From CAZIWX01 sp964543125 (GTDB lineage Bacteria; Fidelibacterota; UBA8477), in the NCBI GenBank assembly GCA_964543125.1, contig CAZIWX010000024.1, positions 1 to 28,283 on the forward strand: a DNA stretch of 28,283 bases, written 5' to 3'. A program made the position numbers and the translations under genes. The notes under the pieces were generated by a model. The model was not told where the DNA came from, did not search any database, and saw only the letters and a program-made list of their open reading frames with translations. Shown one piece after another: positions 14,808 to 22,179 of this stretch. Each line of letters begins with the position of its first letter. The stretch's first letter is position 1.

Positions 14808-15146
14808 CTACAGTATCGTTACGTGTTTGCCGATGAAATCGCTGTAGCGAATTTCACCCTTTAAAACCTTGCGGATATCCTCGGTTGACATGATTGTCTT
14901 TACTTCATTGCCATCGGGCAGGTGAAAGGTCACCACGCCGGTGCGGATGTGACTGCCGGCATTATCCAACACTTGCATTTTTTCAAGCAGGGCGCGGTCA
15001 AAATCGGCCGGGTTATTCATTTCAACATCAATGATCATATAGTCGGCCGGGTCCGCGGTCAGCCCTTTGGTTATCACCACCAGGTTGAACAGGATGATAA
15101 TGGCGATAGCGGTCAGGCTTGAGAATTTTATCTGGTTGTAATTCAT
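14808..15146 (-). CDS. Small exported or membrane-anchored protein of unknown function
   Basis: A 112-residue protein. Residues 8-28 (FSSLTAIAIIILFNLVVITKG) form a signal peptide or single membrane anchor, followed by about 80 soluble residues that begin ADPADYMIIDVEMNNPADFD and contain VTFHLPDGNEVKTIMSTEDI. I recognise no family. The alternating pattern around VTFHLPDGNEV suggests a small beta-hairpin domain, and no cysteines or metal sites stand out. The start is well supported by AGGAAGGA about nine bases before the ATG. It is followed by the terminator of the convergent kinase gene. The 197-bp gap on its upstream side holds the perfect palindrome TTGTATACAA (15272-15281), a possible operator or promoter core. 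Confidence 0.75.
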   Translation of the reverse strand: MNYNQIKFSSLTAIAIIILFNLVVITKGLTADPADYMIIDVEMNNPADFDRALLEKMQVLDNAGSHIRTGVVTFHLPDGNEVKTIMSTEDIRKVLKGEIRYSDFIGKHVTIL

Positions 15147-15343
15147 AGGTTTTTCCTTCCTTCACACTCTGGCCTTTAGACCCGTGTTTTGAGTGAGGTT
15201 GTCTTTGGATTGAAAATTTTCCCTAAACCGCAATGCTTGACACACGGTGACGGCAGGAATTACCACCAGGTTTGTATACAATACTTCCACCCGGATTTAC
15301 CGGAGCGGATTTTATCGATTATATGTGGGCATTGAGAGGGCGA

Positions 15344-15523
15344 TCAGGATTTGAGTTCGTAAAAACACCGCTTAGGCGAGATAATTTTGTCCGCTTTTTT
15401 CAGTTGATTGAAAATCTTGGAGACCTGGTCTTTAGGAAGACCGGTGGCTTCAGCCACCTCACCCGCCCTCATGGGCCGGGCTGCTTTCCGCAAGGCATCC
15501 AAAATCACTTTTTCAGTATCCAT
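15344..15523 (-). CDS. 59-residue winged-helix DNA-binding protein
   Basis: A tiny protein that is nearly all one winged helix-turn-helix: MDTEKVILDALRKAARPM (helix 1), then RAGEVAEATGLPKDQVSKIF (helix-turn-helix) and NQLKKADKIISPKRCFYELK (wing). The pattern of paired Glu-Val-Ala ... Gly-Leu ... Val-Ser-Lys, then Leu-Lys ... Ile-Ser-Pro-Lys-Arg-Cys, resembles small MarR/ROK-type stand-alone domains in environmental bacteria. I start at ATG 15523, which has GAGGAG seven bases upstream, rather than at a codon 20 residues earlier. It is a likely transcription factor of unknown target. The neighbouring palindrome at 15272-15281 and the hairpin repeats upstream are candidate sites but not proven. 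There is no effector domain. Confidence 0.8.
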   Translation of the reverse strand: MDTEKVILDALRKAARPMRAGEVAEATGLPKDQVSKIFNQLKKADKIISPKRCFYELKS

Positions 15524-15550
15524 CGTGGTTCTCCTCAATTTGACGGCTTC

Positions 15551-15588
15551 CCTGATTGTGCTTCGACAGGCTCGGCAAGACAATCGGG
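15551..15588. repeat. REP-like hairpin with the CTTCGACAGGCTC core
   Basis: Arms CCTGATTGT (15551-15559) and ACAATCGGG (15580-15588) pair over nine positions with one G-T, enclosing CTTCGACAGGCTCGG (15561-15575). That core matches the 33-bp array core (as CTTCGACAGGCTCAG) at 14 of 15 positions. It lies upstream of the winged-helix gene. Confidence 0.7.
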
Positions 15589-15621
15589 AATTTGTTGGTT
15601 TATTTCTTCAGGTTCCAGTGT

Positions 15622-15642
15622 ACCCTCCGACAGGTTCAGGGT
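15622..15642. repeat. Second REP-like hairpin, same core family
   Basis: ACCCT (15622-15626) and AGGGT (15638-15642) flank a copy of the same core, CTCCGACAGGTTCAG (15625-15639), with 13 of 15 positions matching. It lies 33 bp to the right of the first hairpin. Near 15715-15739 ATTCGTG occurs twice 18 bp apart, so this gap is a collection of short repeats. Confidence 0.55.
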
Positions 15643-15752
15643 GACGACCGGGTAAACCCGTATCACCTTATCCAATTAATCCATAAAGTCCATGGTTGCT
15701 GGTCTCGTTTTCTAATTCGTGCTTTTCGGGTCATTCGTGGTTTTAAAATTTC

Positions 15753-17975
15753 TTATTCCTCGAAACAGGTCAACCGGCCGGCCATATTTCCAATGGCAAT
15801 CACACCTTTACCTGCTGCCGGTGGGGAAAAGATAAAAGCCGGTCCCAAAGAATAGACCCGGCTGATTTTTCCCGTATCGAGATTCACGCCGGTAAACCGG
15901 CCCCGCAAGGTGCCAAAATAGAATTGATGATCCACCAATACCGGGAAGGAATCGAAAATCTCTTCACCTACATCCAGGCTCATTTTTTGCTCACCGGTTG
16001 CCACTTCAAGGCCCACCACATGGCCGGTAATGCTGGTCAGATAAGCCACGCCCTTGTAAAACACAGGCGAAGAATAGCTGGGTTTGCATTTGGCGATCAA
16101 CGGACTTTGCCAATCAAAATGTTCGTAACCCCGGGGAAATTTCCATAATTCCTTGCCCGTGGCGGCATCCAGGCAATGGGTGGCATAGTCATGGGTCACC
16201 ACCACGATTCGCCCGTCCAGGAGGCCCGGATTGCAGGTGGCCGGGGAGAGATGGGGCGTGGTCATGTGCCTCACCCACACTTCAGCACCGGATTGGGCAT
16301 TCACCGCATAAAAATTTCCATCCCAGGCGCCAAAGTAGAGATTGGTTCCATCAAAAGCCGGCGTGGCTTTGATCAATCCCCCCACCCGATAGCTCCACCG
16401 GGTTTTTCCAGCCTCGGGATCCAGCGCCAGCATCCAGCCCTTACCCGTGCCTACCACCAGGTTTTCACCCGCCATGCGTGCGGAGGCGATAACCGAGCCC
16501 GCCACCGGCGTGGACCAGATTTCCTTCCCGGAGGCCGGATTCAAGCACACCACCCGCTCACCGATAGACCCAAAATAGAGCCGGTCATGATTGACCAGTG
16601 GATTGCTTAATACCGCATCGGGACCGCTACTGTATTGCCAGACCGGTTCGCCGGAGGCCGATTTAAGAGCCCGTAGCGTTCCGTCGTTGGTCCCGGTGAT
16701 AATCAAATCCTTGTAAAACGCCGGTTTACACTGAATTCCGGCCAGTAAATCAATTTCCCAGCATAGCTTAACATGGTTATCCGGTTTCCGATAAATCTCC
16801 CCCCAGCGCCACTGCATCTCGGGTACTGCCAGACGCGGGCTGACGGCAGCCAGCTCGTAGTGGCCGGGCGGCCGGGCATTTAAATCAAGCTTCAGTCGTT
16901 TGGCACGCCGGGAGACGAGCGCGGTTTCGTCCAGCACAACGCCATTTAACAAAAGTTGGACACCTGGAGACCATAAGGGATGCTCGGCGGTAATATGCCA
17001 CTTCCCGAACCAGCGGCGGGCATTCAGTTCCGGGAGTGGACTCAGGTCAACACCCCGTTTGCGGGCATTCAGGGGAATGGACAAGACCTTGCGAATCTCA
17101 TTCCGGACCGGGTCGCGTTCGTGCAACACGACCTCCTTGGGTGTGATTTCCCAGGCGCAATACACCGCCCGGGGTGAGACTACGCCGCCACTGGTTACAA
17201 TCTCAATGCCATTCACCTGATATGCTTTCCGGGTATGGATATGACCCGCCAGAATGGCCAGGACATTATACCGGGACAATAAACCGAACAGGGCGTGATC
17301 CGAATCCAGAAACTGGTCTGCTTCACAAGGCGGATGGTGAACACCCACCAGAGCGGCTTTGCCCTTCAATTTTTTCAGTTGCAATTCCAGCCAGGCTAAT
17401 TCGGCGGGATCAATATGTCCGTATTGCTCCAGCAGCACCGCGCCATCGATGAGAATGACCGCCAGATTATCACGCTCAATAACCCAATGCGTGGCACCAT
17501 AGCGATTCCTGAAAGCCCGGCGGCCGGAGCGGCTCCAGCGAGCATCGTGGTTACCCATAATAGCGTAAACCGGTTTATCAAATTCCGCGATCGATTGGCG
17601 ATTTCGGTCGAGTTCTTCTTCCCAGCCGTGATCGGTAATATCGCCGGTATCAACGACAAATTCGGCCTGTGGCAAAGTTTGGTGGACATCATTTAAAAAC
17701 GTCGCCATGGAATCGGTTGCGTTGGTTGTGTTGGTGTGGGAATCGGATCCGTGAACAAACCACCAGGCTGTAGGTGATTCGGATTTCGGTCCACCGAATT
17801 TCTTAAGAATATTAGCGGGGAATGCGCCAAACCAGGTCAAAGCCAGGACCGTGCCGGCAGTGCCTTTTACAAAATCACGGCGGGTGATCCGGAATTGGCC
17901 GGCTGTATCTGTTATTAGTAAACCAGGACTCTTAGACTTTTCCGCGTCCGCGGGGGGCCACTCCGATTTTGACAT
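15753..17975 (-). CDS. Tat-exported metallophosphoesterase with C-terminal PQQ-type beta-propeller
   Basis: A 740-residue protein exported by the Tat route: twin-arginine motif at 31-36 (TRRDFVK) with a hydrophobic stretch to about 55. Residues about 72-310 are a calcineurin-like phosphoesterase with all metal ligands: DSH 78-80, GD 111-112, GNHD 141-144, H213 in VHHPP and GHIH 244-247. Residues about 370-740 form a propeller of PQQ/quinoprotein-type blades, with repeated G-x-x-W-x-Y/T endings (SGEPVWQYSS, SGKEIWSTPV, AGKTRWSYRV, SGAEVWVRH, TGKELWKFP). I start at ATG 17975, which has GGGAG nine bases upstream. Two metal ions and a phosphomonoester or diester substrate are expected from the family; the substrate is unknown. 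The gene follows argS by 119 bp on the same strand. The propeller probably serves binding rather than redox chemistry. Confidence 0.9.
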   Translation of the reverse strand: MSKSEWPPADAEKSKSPGLLITDTAGQFRITRRDFVKGTAGTVLALTWFGAFPANILKKFGGPKSESPTAWWFVHGSDSHTNTTNATDSMATFLNDVHQTLPQAEFVVDTGDITDHGWEEELDRNRQSIAEFDKPVYAIMGNHDARWSRSGRRAFRNRYGATHWVIERDNLAVILIDGAVLLEQYGHIDPAELAWLELQLKKLKGKAALVGVHHPPCEADQFLDSDHALFGLLSRYNVLAILAGHIHTRKAYQVNGIEIVTSGGVVSPRAVYCAWEITPKEVVLHERDPVRNEIRKVLSIPLNARKRGVDLSPLPELNARRWFGKWHITAEHPLWSPGVQLLLNGVVLDETALVSRRAKRLKLDLNARPPGHYELAAVSPRLAVPEMQWRWGEIYRKPDNHVKLCWEIDLLAGIQCKPAFYKDLIITGTNDGTLRALKSASGEPVWQYSSGPDAVLSNPLVNHDRLYFGSIGERVVCLNPASGKEIWSTPVAGSVIASARMAGENLVVGTGKGWMLALDPEAGKTRWSYRVGGLIKATPAFDGTNLYFGAWDGNFYAVNAQSGAEVWVRHMTTPHLSPATCNPGLLDGRIVVVTHDYATHCLDAATGKELWKFPRGYEHFDWQSPLIAKCKPSYSSPVFYKGVAYLTSITGHVVGLEVATGEQKMSLDVGEEIFDSFPVLVDHQFYFGTLRGRFTGVNLDTGKISRVYSLGPAFIFSPPAAGKGVIAIGNMAGRLTCFEE

Positions 17976-18094
17976 GCTTAATTTCTCCCGGTCCAAATTC
18001 AGAAGTCAGGCTATTCCCGAATGATTAGCTTGTGAATAACCCGGTTGCTAAATGCGTTTTCCAAGCCGCTTGCTGATTTCCATATTCGGTTTGA

Positions 18095-19720
18095 TTACAT
18101 GCGGTCGGGAACCGACACACCTAAAATGCTCAAACCGTTCCGCAAAGTTATCCGGACGGCTTGGAGGAGATACAACCGCGCCTGGGACAAAGGGATATCG
18201 TCGCTTATGACACGCTGTTCGGTGTAAAACTTGTGCAACGCTGTTGCCAGGGAATAGAGATAACCAGGGAGTTGGTGAATTTCCAGTAAGCGTTCGCAGC
18301 GTTCAACGACTTCCGGAAACAGGAGCATTTCATTGATCAACGCCAGGGTTTCCGGTTCATTGAGTTTGTTTAAGTCCGGCTCATCGTTGAATGGAATGCC
18401 GCGTTCCGCGGCTTTTCTGAAAATACTGGCAATCCGGGCATGGGCATACTGGAGATAAAAAACCGGGTTTTCTTCCGTTTGGCGCTTGGCTAATTCCAGA
18501 TCAAAATTCAGGTGACTGTTGGCGCCGCGCATGATGTAAAAATAGCGTACTACGTCCACGCCCGCTTCATCCAGCAATTCATCCAGGGTGACAAATTCCG
18601 CTTTCCGGGTAGACATTTTCACCACTTGCTGGCCGCGCATCAAAGTGACAAACTGATGGATCACAACCTTCACCTTTTCAATATCAAAGCCCAAAGCTTT
18701 CAGTGCCGCTAGAACATCCGGATAGGTGTCCTGATGATCCGCGCCAAAGACGTCCACCATCAAGTCGAATCCACGGCGAAATTTTTCCCGGTGATAAGCA
18801 ATATCCGGGAGTCGATAGGTGGGTTCACCGGTTGATTTTACCAGTACCCGGTCTTGTTCATGACCCAGGGTGGTACTTTTGAACCAGGTTGCGCCCTCTT
18901 TTTCATAAACCAGACCTTTATCGCGCAAAAGCTGCAAAACTTCCTCGATTTTTCCGGCATCGTACAGCCTGTTTTCATTATAAAACACATCATGAATCAC
19001 ACCCATCCGGCCGAGTGTTTGCTTAATGATGCCAAAAATCCTGGTTTCGGCAAATTCCCGGAAGATTTTCAGCTCGGTTTCAGCAGTCAGGTTAGGTTGC
19101 TTATTCAATAGGGATTGGGCAATATCGATCAGGTACTGACCCTGGTAGCCCGCCTCGGGTAGCGCTGTTTTTTCACCTTTTAAGGACAAATAGCGTGCCC
19201 GGAGCGATTCACCCAATAAGCGCATCTGGCGGCCGGCATTGTTAAAATAGTATTCCCGGGTTACATCGTATCCCGACCATTCCAGAATATTGGCAATCGT
19301 ATCACCTAAAACCGTTTGGCGTCCATGACCAACGGTTAAAGGGCCGGTTGGATTCGCACTGACAAACTCGACCTGTGCTTTCTGCCCGGTGCCAATTTCA
19401 TTGCGTCCAAAATTCCAATCCTGAGTCACGATCCGCCGTATTTGCCGGGCCAAAAAGCTTGTTGCCTGATAAAAATTAATGAACCCCGGCGGTGCGATCT
19501 CGTAACGATCCACAATTTTTGGATCGAATTTTACCCCGGATAGAATCGTTTTGGCAATTTTCATCGGCGCCAGGCGGGCCTGACGCGCCAGTCCCAGGGC
19601 CACATTGGTGGACCAATCACCGTTCTCGGCTTTTTTAGGGCGGGTTAGCCGCAGGTCGTCCACGGACCAGTTCAGCTCCGCCAGGCGGGCCTGGATTATT
19701 TTCTCAAGGTATGTTTTCAT
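18095..19720 (-). CDS. argS: Arginyl-tRNA synthetase
   Basis: A 541-residue class Ia aminoacyl-tRNA synthetase that charges tRNA-Arg. The signature region reads SANPTGPLTVGHGRQTVLGD, in which TVGH stands where the family HIGH motif lies (the first His is Thr). The KMSKS-type loop is VVKMSTRKAEFVTLDELLDE. The N-terminal tRNA-binding Add-1 domain and the C-terminal DALR anticodon domain (YLQYAHARIASIFRKA onward) are present, and length is close to normal (about 550). The start codon overlaps the stop of rsfS by 4 bp (ATGA). No Shine-Dalgarno is seen, so translational coupling to rsfS is likely. Confidence 0.95.
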   Translation of the reverse strand: MKTYLEKIIQARLAELNWSVDDLRLTRPKKAENGDWSTNVALGLARQARLAPMKIAKTILSGVKFDPKIVDRYEIAPPGFINFYQATSFLARQIRRIVTQDWNFGRNEIGTGQKAQVEFVSANPTGPLTVGHGRQTVLGDTIANILEWSGYDVTREYYFNNAGRQMRLLGESLRARYLSLKGEKTALPEAGYQGQYLIDIAQSLLNKQPNLTAETELKIFREFAETRIFGIIKQTLGRMGVIHDVFYNENRLYDAGKIEEVLQLLRDKGLVYEKEGATWFKSTTLGHEQDRVLVKSTGEPTYRLPDIAYHREKFRRGFDLMVDVFGADHQDTYPDVLAALKALGFDIEKVKVVIHQFVTLMRGQQVVKMSTRKAEFVTLDELLDEAGVDVVRYFYIMRGANSHLNFDLELAKRQTEENPVFYLQYAHARIASIFRKAAERGIPFNDEPDLNKLNEPETLALINEMLLFPEVVERCERLLEIHQLPGYLYSLATALHKFYTEQRVISDDIPLSQARLYLLQAVRITLRNGLSILGVSVPDRM

Positions 19721-20145
19721 TCGTCAAAAAGTGGTTTTTCTGATTCCGGAGTTTCGGTATCCTTATTCTCATCCTGTAAGGCCGTGATTTCCGCATCGGC
19801 CCAAAGTCGTTCCAGGTTATAGTATTTTCGTGAGGCCTCATGAAAGATATGGACCACCACATTCACATAATCCAGTAAAATCCATTCCCGGGTTTCATAG
19901 CCTTCACGATGCCAGGGTTTTTCCACAGCCGCCATTTCATCCAGGATGTGGTCGGCAATGGCTTTCACCTGCACATCCGACCCGCCGGAGCAGATCACAA
20001 ACGCATCCGTGATGGAGGTCAGTTCGTGGACATCCAAAATGACCACCTCGGATGCTTTTTTCTCCAACGCCAATTCGCCAATGTGGTTAGCTAATTTGAG
20101 CGAATCTTTAACAGCTTTACTGATCTTGGTTTTTTTCGCAGGCAT
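19717..20145 (-). CDS. rsfS: Ribosomal silencing factor RsfS (IojAP)
   Basis: A 142-residue RsfS/IojAP protein, which binds uL14 on the large ribosomal subunit and blocks subunit joining when nutrients are low. The body shows the family core: EKKASEVVILDVHELTSITD, then AFVICSGGSDVQVKAIADHI, then VEKPWHREGYETREWILLDY with VNVVVHIFHEASRKYYNLE. I choose ATG 20145. TTG 20157 would add four residues, and AGGGGG sits almost on top of that codon. The C-terminus (DENKDTETPESEKP) is acidic and longer than in most homologues. Neighbours LytR_C upstream and argS downstream fit a translation/envelope operon. Confidence 0.93.
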   Translation of the reverse strand: MPAKKTKISKAVKDSLKLANHIGELALEKKASEVVILDVHELTSITDAFVICSGGSDVQVKAIADHILDEMAAVEKPWHREGYETREWILLDYVNVVVHIFHEASRKYYNLERLWADAEITALQDENKDTETPESEKPLFDE

Positions 20146-20247
20146 CGTAAATGTCAAACCCCCTTATGGGTTAGTTGCAAAATGATTTTTGGGAATAATT
20201 ACGGGTGTAAAAAAAGGCAACAGGACAATCAGCCCTTAAAAATCCAG

Positions 20248-20808
20248 CTACATGTTGGATTTTTGGTAGGCCGGGATGGAAGCGTAATCCTTACCCAGAA
20301 TGATTGTGGCGTCCAGTCGCAAGCTTGGATCGGGAGCAATCTTGACCCTGGAGCGATCGATACCCAATTCCTTCGCTAAACGGTATCCGGCGTTCGTGTT
20401 TTGAGAGCGAATCAAAATTAGCGTATTCTCATAGTTGAAGCGATCGGCGTTATCGGTCTGGAGCACGTCAAAGCCTTTTTGCCGAATCAGGTCTTTATAC
20501 TGGGCGGCAACACCATTGATGCCGTTGCCGTTCAAAATCTCAACTTTTACATTCAGATAGGGCTTTTCAGCGCTGAGCGTTTCCGGCTTCACCACCGTTT
20601 CTTCCGGCAGGCTGGCAAGCGAACGTTCAATTTCAGCGTTGCTGCTATTCCGATTCCAGAATGACCAGATAAATGAAACCACCAGTACGGATAAAGCCAA
20701 CAGAAGAAGATTGACCAGCCAATCTCCCATCTGAACCGGGCGTTTTCTACGATTTTTCTTGGAACTACGACGCGCCTGGCGCGCGTGCTGCTGATTCAGG
20801 AACGGCAT
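20248..20808 (-). CDS. Membrane-anchored LytR_C domain protein
   Basis: A 186-residue protein with a strongly basic N-terminus (RQARRSSKKNRRKRPVQ), one membrane helix at about 31-52 (LVNLLLLALSVLVVSFIWSF), a short linker, and a periplasmic LytR_C domain from about 85: YLNVKVEILNGNGINGVAAQ, then KGFDVLQTDNADRFNYENTL and ELGIDRSRVKIAPDPSLRLD, with a final ATIILGKDY. LytR_C proteins occur next to rsfS in many bacteria. Their molecular role is not established; envelope or cell-wall functions are usually assumed. GGGGAG lies about 12 bases before the ATG. It is probably co-transcribed with the upstream outer-membrane-like gene (69-bp gap). Confidence 0.88.
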   Translation of the reverse strand: MPFLNQQHARQARRSSKKNRRKRPVQMGDWLVNLLLLALSVLVVSFIWSFWNRNSSNAEIERSLASLPEETVVKPETLSAEKPYLNVKVEILNGNGINGVAAQYKDLIRQKGFDVLQTDNADRFNYENTLILIRSQNTNAGYRLAKELGIDRSRVKIAPDPSLRLDATIILGKDYASIPAYQKSNM

Positions 20809-20877
20809 GAATACGGTTCTCTCCCCATTGAGTTTGCTGGCAAGTCAATACCCTCAACCGCCAAGTTAAACCTGATA

Positions 20878-21393
20878 TTAATATCGTCCAGCCCACACCC
20901 AGGGATTGTAATAATTCTGGCGTGGGAAATTATCATAGGAGAAGTAAAAGGATGTATTGGCAGTGGGCTTATACAACATTTCTCCACCCCAGAACACCTG
21001 ACCATTATTAAATGGCCGGTTAAAAATCTGGTTGGCATTGCGGTTCACGCCCACCGAGCTGTGGCTGCCGAACTGTCCGAAAGGTGAGTGTAAATAACCT
21101 ACCCGCCCGGCGATACTCAATTTTGGATTAATCGCATAACTGAATTGACTGGTGAGCATTCCCAGCGATTGGGTTTGGCCACGCGACGAGAACATGGACA
21201 GGCTGTAGCTGTTGTGAAATTGAATGCGGGACATATCAAGAAATCCAAGTAATAGTCCATTACTGGTATAGCTCGGTAGGCCCAGTTGGTCTCTTAAGTG
21301 GTTTCCAGCCGGAGCTTCACTGCGTAATTGACCAAAAGCCAATAAAGGCAGCCAGACGGCTGCGATAACCCCCCATTTGGAGATATGTTGCAT
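20878..21393 (-). CDS. Putative outer-membrane or periplasmic beta protein
   Basis: A 171-residue exported protein of unknown function. Residues 1-21 are a signal peptide (KWGVIAAVWLPLLAFG then QLR). The rest alternates hydrophobic and polar residues with many aromatics: LLLGFLDMSRIQFHNSYSLS, MLTSQFSYAINPKLSIAGRV, GEMLYKPTANTSFYFSYDNF and the final WVWAGRY. This is the look of a small beta-barrel or porin-like sheet. A perfect AGGAGG lies nine bases before the ATG and overlaps the last codons of the upstream nucleotidyltransferase gene (4-bp gap), so the two are translationally linked. It may be a surface or outer-membrane component. No named family is recognised. Confidence 0.75.
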   Translation of the reverse strand: MQHISKWGVIAAVWLPLLAFGQLRSEAPAGNHLRDQLGLPSYTSNGLLLGFLDMSRIQFHNSYSLSMFSSRGQTQSLGMLTSQFSYAINPKLSIAGRVGYLHSPFGQFGSHSSVGVNRNANQIFNRPFNNGQVFWGGEMLYKPTANTSFYFSYDNFPRQNYYNPWVWAGRY

Positions 21394-21397
21394 TTTA

Positions 21398-22144
21398 TCA
21401 TGCCTCCTGGCGTCGTATCAAAATCCGTTCCGCCGCTTGTAGCTGTTCCATGGTGTTAATACCATGAATTTCTGAAAATGTTTCAGCGATTTCAACCGCT
21501 ACTTGTTCTCCCTGCTTTTTCAGGAAGGTCAGAACGTCCGGAAGATAATATTCATTATGGGCGTTGTCATTCCCCACTTTGCTTAAATTTGCAAATAATT
21601 TGACAGCATCGAAGACATAAATTCCCGAATTGATCTCAACTACCAGCCGCTCTTTTTCCGTGGCATCCTTCTCTTCCACGACATGCTCAAACAGGCCTTG
21701 AGCGGTACGAATAACTCGTCCGTAGCCCGTTGGGTCCGGCGCCCGGGCTACCAGCATGGTGGCGGCGTAATTTCCACTTTGGTGCGTTGTGATCAGCCGG
21801 CGCAGGGTTTCCATTTGGAGTAGGGGTGCGTCGCCGGATAAAACCAGAATATCACCGTCAAAGCCATTAAACTCGGGGCGTGTCATTTCGACCGCATGGG
21901 CCGTACCAAGTTGGGGTTCCTGAACCGCGAAGAACACACCCGGACCTTTAACCGCGGCCACTACTTGTTCCCGCAGATGACCAACGATGACCACAATTTT
22001 TTCCGGATGGATGGCCCGGGCCTGGTCCACCACATACCGGATCAGAGGTTTTCCCAACAGTACATTGCACACTTTGGGCACATCCTTCCGCTGCATTCGG
22101 GTGCCCTTTCCAGCGGCCATAATCACTACTCCAAGTTTTTTCAT
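21398..22144 (-). CDS. GlmU-like nucleotidyltransferase, uridylyltransferase domain only
   Basis: A 248-residue sugar-1-phosphate nucleotidyltransferase, most like the N-terminal half of GlmU, which makes UDP-GlcNAc from GlcNAc-1-P and UTP. Seen here are the LGVVIMAAGKGTRMQRK signature with VPKV, QEPQLGTAHAV (uracil and sugar contacts), LSGDAPLL (metal Asp), VEEKDAT and EINSGIYVFDA. The left-handed beta-helix acetyltransferase half is absent (GlmU is about 450 residues), so acetylation of glucosamine-1-P must be done by another protein, or the true substrate is another sugar phosphate. ATG 22144 is chosen: GGGAG lies five bases before it, while the GTG two codons earlier is too close. It is preceded by mnmA and coupled to the downstream outer-membrane-like gene. 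Confidence 0.88.
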   Translation of the reverse strand: MKKLGVVIMAAGKGTRMQRKDVPKVCNVLLGKPLIRYVVDQARAIHPEKIVVIVGHLREQVVAAVKGPGVFFAVQEPQLGTAHAVEMTRPEFNGFDGDILVLSGDAPLLQMETLRRLITTHQSGNYAATMLVARAPDPTGYGRVIRTAQGLFEHVVEEKDATEKERLVVEINSGIYVFDAVKLFANLSKVGNDNAHNEYYLPDVLTFLKKQGEQVAVEIAETFSEIHGINTMEQLQAAERILIRRQEA

Positions 22145-22179
22145 CAACACTCCCGGTCTCTAAACGAAAATTTCAACAC

